This document shows, one piece after another, positions 45,555 to 53,452 of a DNA stretch of 64,000 nt. The notes beneath the pieces were generated by a model, which saw only the letters and a program-made list of their open reading frames with translations, was not told where the DNA came from and did no database searches. Where the stretch lies: the NCBI GenBank assembly GCA_026391715.1, contig JAPLDO010000022.1, forward strand, positions 1-64,000, given 5' to 3'. Position 1 is the first letter of the stretch. Every line of letters begins with the position of its first letter. A program made the translations under genes and the position numbers. This DNA comes from Bacteroidota bacterium. GTDB taxonomy: Bacteria > Bacteroidota > Bacteroidia > Bacteroidales > FEN-979.

Positions 45555-47192
45555 TCAAGAAGTGCGTTCAAGTTCGCGAAGATTTTCCAGCTTTTTTTTC
45601 TGAAGGAAGCTCTGGATATCGCCAAGATGTTCCCTCACGCGCTTGTTCCCGAATTCATATACTTTGTTGACCAAACCGCTGAGAAAGTCGCGGTCGTGCG
45701 ACACCAGAATCATCGTACCGTCGTAATCCTGAAGGGCGCTTTTCAGAATGTCTTTGGTTTTCAGGTCGAGGTGGTTGGTAGGCTCGTCAAGGATCAGCAG
45801 GTTTACAGGTTCAAGGAGAAGTTTTATCATTGCAAGGCGGGTACGCTCGCCGCCAGATAAAACTTTGACTTTATTAGATGAGACTTCGCCGCCAAACATA
45901 AACGCCCCCAGAATGTCCCTGATTTTGGAACGGATATCGCCTTTGGCGGCGTCGTCAATGGTTTGAAAAACCGTGATTTCTTCATCGAGCAACGAAGCCT
46001 GGTTCTGGGCAAAATATCCAATCATAATATTGTGACCGATGGTCAAAACGCCCTCATAACCTTTTTCGCCCATAATCGCTCTGACAAGCGTTGATTTTCC
46101 CTCGCCGTTTTTCCCAACGAATGCCACTCGTTCGCCGCGTTCGATACTGAACGAAACATCAGAAAAAACAGTGTGATCGCCGTAATTTTTCGTCAGCCCG
46201 CCAAGAATTACCGGGTAGCTTCCCGACCTCGGCGACGGTGGAAATTTCAAACGGAGCGCCGATGTGTCCTCCTCGTCTATTTCAACCAGTTCAAGTTTTT
46301 CGAGCGCCTTTACTCTCGACTGTACTTGAAGAGTTTTAGAATAAGTACCCCTGAAACGTTCAATGAACTCCTGTGTTTCGGCGATCATCTTTTGCTGCTC
46401 ATCGTACTTCTTTTGTTGTTGTTGTCGTCGTTCGAGGCGCAGTTGCTGGTATGTTGTATAGTTTACCTTGTAGTCATAAATCCGCCCCATCGTCACTTCA
46501 ATAGTGCGGGTGGTGATATTGTCAACGAATGCGCGGTCGTGGGAGATGACTATTACAGCTTTGGCGCTGCTGATGAGGAAATCTTCGAGCCATTGAACCG
46601 ATTCGATATCCATGTGGTTGGTGGGTTCATCGAGCAGGATAAGGTCGGGTTTTTGCAGCAGGATTTTTGCAAGTTCGATCCTCATGCGCCAGCCTCCGCT
46701 GAATTCGCCGGTAGGGCGGGTGAAATCGGAGCGCATAAATCCCAGCCCCAGTAATATCTTCTCTATCTCCGCATCGTAGTTGATATCTTCAATGGAGTAA
46801 AACTTTTCGCTAAGCAGCGACAAATCTTCGATAAGTTTGTAGTACTCTTCCGATTCATAATCTGTCCGGGTTTCGATCTGGCGGTTGATCTCGTCAATCT
46901 GGGTTTTCATCCCGAAAACAGAGGCAAAAGCCTGCGACGCCTCCTCAAAAACGGCGCGACTGTCAAGGATCGTCAGATGCTGTGGGAGGTAGGCAATTAC
47001 CGCGCCTTTGGGAGATGATACCCGTCCGCTTGTGGGCGGTCGTTCACCTGCAAGAATCTTTAGCAAGGTAGATTTCCCGGCGCCGTTCTTGCCCATCAGG
47101 GCAATCCTGTCTTTTTCATTGATTACGAATGATACATTTTTAAACAGGGTGGTTCCCCCAAATTCTACTGTTAATCCTTCGGCTGCAATCAT
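45555..47192 (-). CDS. ABC-F family ATPase
   Basis: The 545-residue protein has two ABC domains in one chain and no membrane part. Domain 1 shows GKNGAGKSTLL, EFSGGWRMRIELA and LILLDEPTNHMD; domain 2 shows GKNGEGKSTLV, LSGGERTRLAM and LLILDEPTNHLD. Between them lies the charged linker (QQQQKKYDEQQKMIAETQEF) that in ABC-F proteins reaches into the ribosome. Members act on translation, some giving resistance to ribosome-targeting drugs. The two-domain design resembles the YdiF/Uup-like group. An inverted repeat (tgggtgttataccca, 47224-47238) lies about 35 bases upstream of the ATG. Confidence 0.93.
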   Translation of the reverse strand: MIAAEGLTVEFGGTTLFKNVSFVINEKDRIALMGKNGAGKSTLLKILAGERPPTSGRVSSPKGAVIAYLPQHLTILDSRAVFEEASQAFASVFGMKTQIDEINRQIETRTDYESEEYYKLIEDLSLLSEKFYSIEDINYDAEIEKILLGLGFMRSDFTRPTGEFSGGWRMRIELAKILLQKPDLILLDEPTNHMDIESVQWLEDFLISSAKAVIVISHDRAFVDNITTRTIEVTMGRIYDYKVNYTTYQQLRLERRQQQQKKYDEQQKMIAETQEFIERFRGTYSKTLQVQSRVKALEKLELVEIDEEDTSALRLKFPPSPRSGSYPVILGGLTKNYGDHTVFSDVSFSIERGERVAFVGKNGEGKSTLVRAIMGEKGYEGVLTIGHNIMIGYFAQNQASLLDEEITVFQTIDDAAKGDIRSKIRDILGAFMFGGEVSSNKVKVLSGGERTRLAMIKLLLEPVNLLILDEPTNHLDLKTKDILKSALQDYDGTMILVSHDRDFLSGLVNKVYEFGNKRVREHLGDIQSFLQKKKLENLRELERTS

Positions 47193-47273
47193 CCGGTTAT
47201 TTTGCTAAATTTTTTTTGAGTATTGGGTGTTATACCCAGAGAAAAATATTTTAATGCGTATCCGCCTGCTTAC

Positions 47274-47387
47274 TTACATTGTCAATATTAATATAGTTGG
47301 TCTTGAAACTCTTGCAAAATAAAGTCGCTTTTGCCTTTCATCAAGGTGAGGCAACATTTCATCTATTGCAATTTTAAGTTTTTCCAT
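47274..47387 (-). pseudogene. Transposase N-terminal remnant (ISAzo13-like)
   Basis: The minus strand encodes 37 residues from an ATG: MEKLKIAIDEMLPHLDERQK and RLYFARVS, then a stop. The LPHLDERQKRLYFA pattern resembles the first helices of ISAzo13-family transposases. The catalytic domain is gone. A TACCTTTG box still sits four bases before its ATG. Identification rests on a short pattern. Confidence 0.4.
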
Positions 47388-47656
47388 ACTTCAAAGGTAT
47401 GAAAGAATCTGATAAAGCAAACGATATCTGTGAAGGTTATTACCTGACAAGCCCTTATGATAAAGCGCACTCGGCTTCGCTTTCCGGCACAGAAAGCTGT
47501 AGCTCGCGCCGCTTAAAAATGAGGATCAACGAATCGTTTCGGCGCTGGTGGATTTCGCAAAAACCCAGCCAAAACTCACCGAAAGTTTAAAAAATGCAGG
47601 GTAGCTTTGATTTGTTGAAACCGGTATGTCGGCAATTTCTGCAAATAAGAATTGCA
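47388..47656. other. Degraded intergenic segment before the radical-SAM genes
   Basis: No intact gene is supported. On the plus strand a 33-residue stretch (from about 47506; APLKNEDQRIVSALVDFAKT) ends in a stop near 47605 and looks like the surviving C-terminus of a lost protein. The 63-codon ORF track entry here (47399-47590) runs through it in another frame. Next to the transposase fragment this points to an old insertion and decay. Confidence 0.35.
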
Positions 47657-47664
47657 TACCTTTG
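47657..47664 (+). promoter_or_regulatory. -7 box of the radical-SAM cluster, four bases before ATG
   Basis: TACCTTTG, then CCTG, then the ATG at 47669. The arrangement predicts a leaderless transcript and supports this start over the ORF-track start at 47594. Confidence 0.5.
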
Positions 47665-47668
47665 CCTG

Positions 47669-49018
47669 ATGACTGTAGGCACAAAACGACTTTTACTTAT
47701 CAATCCCGCCAATTCCTACCGCAAGGGATATCTTCTGAGGCGCGAATCGAAACAGGTTCCTCTTGCGCTGGGTATTCTGGCGTCGCTGACGCCGCCGGAA
47801 TGGTCAATAAAAATTCTCGATGAAAATTTCAGGGAGTTCAGATTTCGCGACGCCGACCTCGTAGGTATTACCGCCGTTACAGCCTCGGCTAACCGCGCCT
47901 TTGAAATTGCAACCGTTTACCGTGAAAAAGGCATTCCTGTGGTTCTTGGCGGAATTCATGTCTCTTCAATGCCTGAAGAAGCTCTGAAATTTGCCGATAC
48001 GGTTGTTGTTGGCGAAGCGGAAGGAGTTTGGAAACAGCTCCTTCGCGATTTTGACTCCGGAAACCTACGGAAAATTTACTCCTCCGCTTTATCTGATATG
48101 AACAATATGCCTCCGGCTCGTCATGATCTTTTTCACCCCGGATATATCTTTGCTTCCATTCAAACCTCGCGAGGCTGCCCAATGGATTGCGGCTTTTGTT
48201 CGGTGCCTTTCTTTAACGGACGTCAGTACCGGCTGCGCAATCCCGAAGCAGTTGTTGATGAAATTGCTTCAGTTGCGAACAAACTCATCTATTTCGTCGA
48301 CGACAACATCATCGGATACAATAAAGAGGCTGAGATTCATGCCGCAACTATTTTCGAGGGAATGATCCGAAGAAATCTTAAAAAGGAGTGGTTTGCCCAG
48401 GTTTCGCTCAACATCGTTGAAAAACCCGGTTTGCTGAAACTGGCGGCAAAAAGCGGATGTCGTATGCTCCTTATTGGTATTGAGGCTGAAAACCCCGACG
48501 CTCTTAAAGATACAAATAAGCGGGTAAACCTTCGCCTTGGCGTTGATAACTATCAAAAAGCTTTCAGAATGCTCCATCGGCATGGTATTGTGGTTTTGGG
48601 AGCATTTATTTTTGGCATGGAAACCGATTCGGTTGAATCCCTTGAAAAACGAACAAAATATGTTCTTTCCAGCAGTGTTGATGTTGTCCAGGCAAGCGTT
48701 ATGACCCCGCTTCCGGGAACGAAACTTTTTGACAAAATCAGTCGGGAAGATCGTCTGCTTTGCAGGAATTTCCCAAAAGACTGGCAACATTTTCACTTCT
48801 CCGACGTGGTTTTCAAACCTGCCGGAATGACTGCCGAAGAGCTTGCGCGCGCCACCGACAGCGCATATCGGAAAATCTGCAATATGAACGCAATACGGTT
48901 GAAGTTTATCAGAACTTTGTGGAACACCCGCAGCCTTAGAAGCGCCGTGTGGGCATGGAACTCCAACATGAACTACAGGAGCGTGGGATTGGAGAAAAGG
49001 AGCGAGTACAAATATTAG
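47669..49018 (+). CDS. B12-binding-domain radical SAM protein, paralogue 1
   Basis: From the ATG at 47669 the protein has about 449 residues. The N-terminal part (about 1-130: TKRLLLINPANSYRKGYLL, IPVVLGGIHVSSMPEEALK) matches the cobalamin-binding domain of class B-type radical SAM enzymes, though without the DxHxxG motif. The radical SAM core follows, with the iron-sulfur triad in TSRGCPMDCGFCSVPFF, then YFVDDNIIG and a C-terminal tail. Such enzymes methylate, cyclise or rearrange unactivated carbons. The ATG is 4 bases after a -7 box. Two near relatives follow directly. Confidence 0.9.
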   Translation: MTVGTKRLLLINPANSYRKGYLLRRESKQVPLALGILASLTPPEWSIKILDENFREFRFRDADLVGITAVTASANRAFEIATVYREKGIPVVLGGIHVSSMPEEALKFADTVVVGEAEGVWKQLLRDFDSGNLRKIYSSALSDMNNMPPARHDLFHPGYIFASIQTSRGCPMDCGFCSVPFFNGRQYRLRNPEAVVDEIASVANKLIYFVDDNIIGYNKEAEIHAATIFEGMIRRNLKKEWFAQVSLNIVEKPGLLKLAAKSGCRMLLIGIEAENPDALKDTNKRVNLRLGVDNYQKAFRMLHRHGIVVLGAFIFGMETDSVESLEKRTKYVLSSSVDVVQASVMTPLPGTKLFDKISREDRLLCRNFPKDWQHFHFSDVVFKPAGMTAEELARATDSAYRKICNMNAIRLKFIRTLWNTRSLRSAVWAWNSNMNYRSVGLEKRSEYKY

Positions 49019-49038
49019 AAGTTGCGAAATAGCAAAAA

Positions 49039-50403
49039 ATGACATCCGATAAAAAAAAGACTCTGCTTTTGGTAAATCCTGCGAATAAGAGCGGAAGCGG
49101 GTTTATTGTGAATAAAGATACTCGTTACCAGCCATTGAGTCTGGGAATAATTGCCGCATTAACTCCTCCCGATTGGAAGGTAAAGATCATTGACGAAAAT
49201 TTCAGGGATTTCAGGTTTTATGAAGCCGATCTTGTAGGGTTTACCGCTTTCAGCTCAACTGTTTCCCGCGCTTACGAACTTGCAAAACTTTACCGGGAAA
49301 AGGGAATTGCGACAGTAATCGGCGGTATTCACGCTTCGATGTGCCCTGATGAAGCCTCACTTTTTGTTGACTGTGTAGTAATAGGCGAAGCTGAATCGGT
49401 ATGGCAAAAAGTGATTCACGACTTCGAAAATAACAATCTTCAGAGGATATACAAAGGCGCATTAACTTCGCTTATCAAGTCGCCGAAACCACGAAGGGAG
49501 CTTTTCCATCCGGGCTATATCTTTGCGTCAATCCAAACAACGCGAGGCTGCCCGATGAACTGCGACTTCTGCTCGGTCACCGCTTTTAACGGCAGCCACT
49601 ACCGCAACCGCCCGATTGATGAAGTTCTCGACGAAATGGCTGAAATACCTCAGCGAAACATCTTTATCCTCGACGATAACATCGTGGGCGCCACCGCCAA
49701 AGCTCAGGAACGCGCTATCCAATTATTTAGCGCCATGATAAGCCGGGGAATTAAAAAGGAGTGGATCGGTCAGGCTTCGCTGAATGTTGCAGATAATGAG
49801 GAGGTACTTAAGTATGCTGCGAAAAGCGGCTGCCGGATGCTGTTTATCGGCATCGAGTCGGAGCGCGAAGACCAGCTTGCCGGAGCCAACAAACGGCTGA
49901 ATGTAAAAATGGGCGTTAATTCTTACAACGAGGTTTTTAAAAAAATGCACAAATACGGCATTGCCGCTATCGCAGGATTTATCTTTGGCTGGGAAAACGA
50001 CACTATTGAACTCCTCGACCACCGGGTAAAATTCACCCGTGAATGTCATGCCGACTCTATCCAATCCACACTACTCACACCATTGCCAGGCACAAGGCTT
50101 TTCGAGCGGATGAAGAATGAGGGGCGTCTTGCGTTAAACAATTTCCCTGACGACTGGAAACATTACGGATATGAATCGCTTGTTTTCAATCCTGCCTTTA
50201 TGGACAGGCAAAAGATGCAGGACTATATTTTCAAGGGTTTTAACAAGGTTTACGAACCTTCGTTACTGAAGCGAAGAATGGTTAAAACCTGGTGGCGCAC
50301 CGGCAGTTTTATCACTGCTTATTGGTCGTATATGAGCAACTGGAATTACCGGAGCATGGCTTTCGGGAATATTAAAAAACCCAGGAACTGGTTATTGGAC
50401 TAA
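49039..50403 (+). CDS. B12-binding-domain radical SAM protein, paralogue 2
   Basis: This 454-residue protein has the same plan as its neighbours: TLLLVNPANKSGSGFIVN, a GGIHASMCPDEA block in the cobalamin-type domain, TTRGCPMNCDFCSVTAF for the iron-sulfur cluster and FILDDNIVGATAKAQ. It keeps the C-terminal WRTGSFITAYWSYMSNWNY-type tail, cut here to its core. It lies 20 bases after paralogue 1 and 3 bases before paralogue 3. The substrate is unknown; lipids and hopanoid- or chlorin-like molecules are known targets of related families. Confidence 0.9.
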   Translation: MTSDKKKTLLLVNPANKSGSGFIVNKDTRYQPLSLGIIAALTPPDWKVKIIDENFRDFRFYEADLVGFTAFSSTVSRAYELAKLYREKGIATVIGGIHASMCPDEASLFVDCVVIGEAESVWQKVIHDFENNNLQRIYKGALTSLIKSPKPRRELFHPGYIFASIQTTRGCPMNCDFCSVTAFNGSHYRNRPIDEVLDEMAEIPQRNIFILDDNIVGATAKAQERAIQLFSAMISRGIKKEWIGQASLNVADNEEVLKYAAKSGCRMLFIGIESEREDQLAGANKRLNVKMGVNSYNEVFKKMHKYGIAAIAGFIFGWENDTIELLDHRVKFTRECHADSIQSTLLTPLPGTRLFERMKNEGRLALNNFPDDWKHYGYESLVFNPAFMDRQKMQDYIFKGFNKVYEPSLLKRRMVKTWWRTGSFITAYWSYMSNWNYRSMAFGNIKKPRNWLLD

Positions 50404-50406
50404 GCC

Positions 50407-51735
50407 ATGAAAAGGAAAACTCTTCTTCTGATCAACCCTGCTAACCAATTACGACAAGGATTCATCGTGAACCGGATTACCCGGAATCAGCCTTTGAGTT
50501 TGGGAATAATTGCAGCGCTTACTCCATCGGACTGGAAAATTAAAATTCTGGATGAAAATTTTCGTCCTTTCCGGTTTTACGAAGCCGATCTCGTTGGAAT
50601 AACGGCATTTACAAGCGCTGCGGCGAGGGCGTATCAACTCGCCGCGTTATACAGAGAACGCGGGATAAAAACTGTTATGGGCGGCATTCACGCATCAATG
50701 GTTCCTGAAGAAAGTCTCCAATTCGTTGATTCAGTTGTTCAGGGTGAAGCCGAACCAATATGGGAACAGGTAATCCGTGATTTCGAGCAGGGAAAACTGC
50801 AACGGCTTTATAAAAGTTCTTTTGCCCGCGAGATCAGGCAACCAAAGCCCCGCCGCGAATTGTTCCATCCGGGATATGTCAGCGCCAGCATTCAGACCAC
50901 TCGCGGATGCCCGATGAACTGTAGCTTTTGCAGCGTTTCGGCTTTCAACGGGCAGCATTACCGTTTCCGTCCGGTGGAAGATATTCTGGACGAATTGGAA
51001 GAGATTCCACAGAAATATGTATTCTTTATTGACGATAATATCATCGGTGAAAGCCGCGAATCAAAGGAAAGAGCAAGGCAGTTGTTTGAAGGCATTATCC
51101 GGCGTGGAATCAAAAAATACTGGCTATCGCAGGCTTCCATCAATTTTGCCGACGATGAAGATTTACTTAAACTTGCTTATCTCAGCGGATGCCGGATGAT
51201 TTTTCTCGGCATTGAAGCCGAAACCGAAGATCAGTTGAAAGAAGCCAACAAAAACCTTAACCTGAGCCGGGGAACTGAATCGTACAACGAGGTCTTCAGA
51301 AAAATCCAACGAAACGGTATTGGCGTAATTGCCGGTCTTATTTTCGGCTGGGATTCCGACGCCCCTGAAACAATAGCAAAACGTGCGCGCTTTGCCGTAA
51401 ACTGTGGCGCAGATTCATTTCAGATATCGGTTCTTACGCCGCTACCCGGCACAAAGCTTTTTGAAAAAATTGCTTCAGAAAACCGGTTGCTTTATACAAA
51501 CTTTCCTGCAGACTGGCAACGGTACGACTACTTTGAACCAACTATCCAACATCCTTCAATGCAAACTGAACAACTTTACCGGTTGATAGAAAAGGCAAAA
51601 AGAAGGATATTCGCTCCCTTGCAAATTCTTAAAACCGGAGTAAAAACGTTAATCAGAACCCGCAGATACCACGCGGCGCTTATGCAGGCGTTTAATTACT
51701 GGCATTACAGAAATATTTTTTTGAAAGGAAAGTAG
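50407..51735 (+). CDS. B12-binding-domain radical SAM protein, paralogue 3
   Basis: This 442-residue protein is the third of the tandem set, with TLLLINPANQLRQGFIVN, MGGIHASMVPEESLQ, TTRGCPMNCSFCSVSAF and FFIDDNIIGESRESK. It is closer to paralogue 2 than to paralogue 1 in the N-terminal blocks. Divergence lies mainly in the C-terminal third, after FPADWQRYDYF, where substrate contacts would be expected. The start ATG is 3 bases after the preceding stop, so the last two genes are almost certainly cotranslated. No obvious scaffold or substrate-making gene is adjacent. Confidence 0.9.
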   Translation: MKRKTLLLINPANQLRQGFIVNRITRNQPLSLGIIAALTPSDWKIKILDENFRPFRFYEADLVGITAFTSAAARAYQLAALYRERGIKTVMGGIHASMVPEESLQFVDSVVQGEAEPIWEQVIRDFEQGKLQRLYKSSFAREIRQPKPRRELFHPGYVSASIQTTRGCPMNCSFCSVSAFNGQHYRFRPVEDILDELEEIPQKYVFFIDDNIIGESRESKERARQLFEGIIRRGIKKYWLSQASINFADDEDLLKLAYLSGCRMIFLGIEAETEDQLKEANKNLNLSRGTESYNEVFRKIQRNGIGVIAGLIFGWDSDAPETIAKRARFAVNCGADSFQISVLTPLPGTKLFEKIASENRLLYTNFPADWQRYDYFEPTIQHPSMQTEQLYRLIEKAKRRIFAPLQILKTGVKTLIRTRRYHAALMQAFNYWHYRNIFLKGK

Positions 51736-51959
51736 CGAGAGGGTGACCAGGATGTCAGAGACGCACTCTTTGACGTAGGTCAGTATCGGTCCGGCTGGGC
51801 ATAGGAGACCATCACGATGGAACTTGAGGTCAGTCCGGGGATCGCTCCACTCCCCCGATGTCTTTGGCTGCAAGGTTGATCTGCCCGGCAGCGATGGTGA
51901 ATGATGGCAGTACTGATGCGGAAAACAGTCCTGTATTCTATCCACTTGCCTGATCAATT
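51736..51959. other. G+C-rich segment without recognisable gene
   Basis: Roughly the first 170 bases look clearly richer in G and C than the genes on both sides. No frame gives a recognisable protein on either strand; the ORF-track entry at 51649-51957 is low-complexity. The composition and the adjacent reverse-transcriptase remnant suggest DNA of foreign origin. Confidence 0.4.
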
Positions 51960-52110
51960 CAAAAACATACTAAATATTTATTTTTACAACCACATCAAGG
52001 TTTTTATAAAAATCCAGAAAGTAACCCCCATGAAAAATGATCTCTCTTTTCATACTACTTCTTGTCGGGATGAACCAGCACAAAATCATCCACATATCTT
52101 CCAGGTCATT
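51960..52110 (-). pseudogene. Reverse transcriptase remnant (YVDD motif)
   Basis: On the minus strand, bases 52105-52055 read PGRYVDDFVLVHPDKK between stop codons. YVDD followed by FVLVH-type sequence is the catalytic palm motif of bacterial reverse transcriptases. A further stretch in the same frame (EKRDHFSWGLLSG) is placed where functional enzymes carry an HxSxG-like block before FLG. Frame breaks and stops on both sides show that the gene is dead. Its class (group II intron, retron-like, or DGR) cannot be decided. Confidence 0.6.
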
Positions 52111-52129
52111 TAAAAACTGTATTTGCCAT

Positions 52130-52345
52130 CTATTTCTCATTTATCATTTGAGAGATGGTTCTTTTAGGCGCTTTTCCTTCATGAATATTTTTCACATCCA
52201 TTAAGCCTCTTGCTATTTCTTTTACCAAAATATCGTCCATATCGGAAAACGGCTTGATCTTCACTACATCCTCACATTCAAGTAATGTTCTCAATGCCGT
52301 TCCTTTTACGGTGCGTTCGTTGATTCCAATTGTATAGATTGCCAT
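52130..52345 (-). CDS. Small antitoxin-like protein, orphan
   Basis: The 71-residue protein (MAIYTIGINERTVKGTALRT, ending KAPKRTISQMINEK) has the size and layout of antitoxins common in Bacteroidota: an N-terminal DNA-binding-like part and a C-terminal basic tail. Where a toxin gene would normally follow, only MANTVFK and a stop remain, and then the reverse-transcriptase fragment. This is similarity by pattern; no named family is claimed. Confidence 0.55.
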   Translation of the reverse strand: MAIYTIGINERTVKGTALRTLLECEDVVKIKPFSDMDDILVKEIARGLMDVKNIHEGKAPKRTISQMINEK

Positions 52346-52368
52346 GTCTGTAGTATTTGATGGAAAGT

Positions 52369-52396
52369 TAGTCCCTCCCTTTTTGGGGAGGGACTA
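52369..52396. repeat. Strong GC-rich hairpin
   Basis: tagtccctccc and gggagggacta form a perfect 11 bp stem with a T-rich loop. The left arm plus loop is identical over 16 bases to 14893-14908. It lies between the divergent antitoxin-like and coiled-coil lipoprotein genes. Confidence 0.5.
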
Positions 52397-52480
52397 AGGG
52401 AGGGGTCTGAATTGGCGGGAGAAAGCATAGTTAGTCCCTTTTCTACCATCAGTTTTTAAAAATATTTCTGAATTTCTCCG

Positions 52481-52488
52481 TACTTTCG
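52481..52488 (+). promoter_or_regulatory. Variant -7 box of the coiled-coil lipoprotein gene
   Basis: TACTTTCG matches TAnnTTTG at 7 of 8 positions and lies 26 bases before the ATG at 52515. Confidence 0.35.
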
Positions 52489-52514
52489 CACAAAATTTAA
52501 AAAACCCCTCTCAA

Positions 52515-53366
52515 ATGAAAAAGTATTTGTTGCTTTTATTGATTCCATTATTTATCGCCTGTGGTCGCGAAGCCAAACAAAAAGCCGAAGAACTGCAATC
52601 GAAGACCGACAGTTTGATGAGTCAAACTATGCAAAAAGATGAAGCTATCAATGAATTTATCCGCTCCATCAACGACATCCAGGGAACTCTGGATACTATC
52701 AAGCAGAAAGAGAATATCATCAATCTTACTACCGACCGCGGCGGCGAGTTAAAACTCTCTGCCAAAGATCAGATTAAAAATGATATTCAAACCATCTACG
52801 GAATGATGCAGAAAAACAAGGAAACCATTGCCGCCTTGTCCAAAAAACTGAGAAATTCTGGCATGAAGGTGGAAGAACTCAATAAAATGGTTGACCGTTT
52901 GAACAAAGACCTTGCTTCAAAAGCAGTTGAAATTGAAGACCTTCGCACAAAACTTGCCAAGCTGAACACTTCGTTTGAAATGGCAAATCTGAAAATTGAC
53001 ACACTTTCGCGCACTGTTCAGGATCAGGGTTCAAAAATCTCAAATCAAACTCAAACTATTGCAGAACAGGACGAAGCGCTTAATACCGCATATTATGTGA
53101 TCGGTGCAAACAAAGAACTTAAGAAAAGCGGAATTATTAAAAGCGGTGAAATCCTGTCGGATTTTAATAAGGAGCTATTTACCAAAATTGACATCCGTAA
53201 GACTACCGAGATTTCAATTTTAAGCAAGAAAGCTAAAATTTTATCCAGCCATCCATCCAACGCCTATAAATTCACCGGCGATAAAAAAGTAATTCAGGCG
53301 CTGCAAATCCTCGATTACAAATCATTCTGGTCAAATTCCAAATACCTCGTAATTGTTGTTGATTAA
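52515..53366 (+). CDS. Coiled-coil lipoprotein, unknown function
   Basis: The 283-residue protein has a lipoprotein signal (LLLLIPLFIACGRE) and a long coiled coil (about 25-195: QMTMQKDEAIN-type heptads such as KKLRNSGMKVEELNKMVDRL). It ends in a small alpha/beta domain with SILSKKAKILSSHPSNAYKF. Related Bacteroidota lipoproteins are uncharacterised. The coiled coil may span part of the periplasm. A strong terminator follows. Confidence 0.7.
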   Translation: MKKYLLLLLIPLFIACGREAKQKAEELQSKTDSLMSQTMQKDEAINEFIRSINDIQGTLDTIKQKENIINLTTDRGGELKLSAKDQIKNDIQTIYGMMQKNKETIAALSKKLRNSGMKVEELNKMVDRLNKDLASKAVEIEDLRTKLAKLNTSFEMANLKIDTLSRTVQDQGSKISNQTQTIAEQDEALNTAYYVIGANKELKKSGIIKSGEILSDFNKELFTKIDIRKTTEISILSKKAKILSSHPSNAYKFTGDKKVIQALQILDYKSFWSNSKYLVIVVD

Positions 53367-53385
53367 ATGAACTGTAATTAAATTT

Positions 53386-53417
53386 AAAGGGGCTCCCGTC
53401 AGGTGCGCCCCTTTTTT
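53386..53417 (+). terminator. Rho-independent terminator
   Basis: aaaggggc and gccccttt form an 8 bp stem (53386-53393 with 53407-53414), directly followed by a T run. It ends the coiled-coil lipoprotein transcript. Confidence 0.8.
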
Positions 53418-53420
53418 ATT

Positions 53421-53428
53421 GATATTTG
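53421..53428 (+). promoter_or_regulatory. Variant -7 box of the first EEP hydrolase gene
   Basis: GATATTTG matches TAnnTTTG at 7 of 8 positions, 25 bases before the ATG at 53453. Confidence 0.3.
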
Positions 53429-53452
53429 CACCCATACCTAAATTTTTCTGCC

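Noticed and set aside
47399-47590. 63-codon plus-strand ORF before the radical-SAM genes
   Set aside because: The translation is low in hydrophobic core and Ser-rich with no family pattern; another frame in the same stretch holds a more protein-like tail, so this frame is not coding.
51736-52110. Diversity-generating retroelement or active retron
   Set aside because: The reverse-transcriptase frame is broken, and no template/variable repeat pair, lectin-type target or structured RNA was seen.
51901-52113. 70-codon plus-strand ORF
   Set aside because: It is the antisense of the reverse-transcriptase remnant and has no family features.
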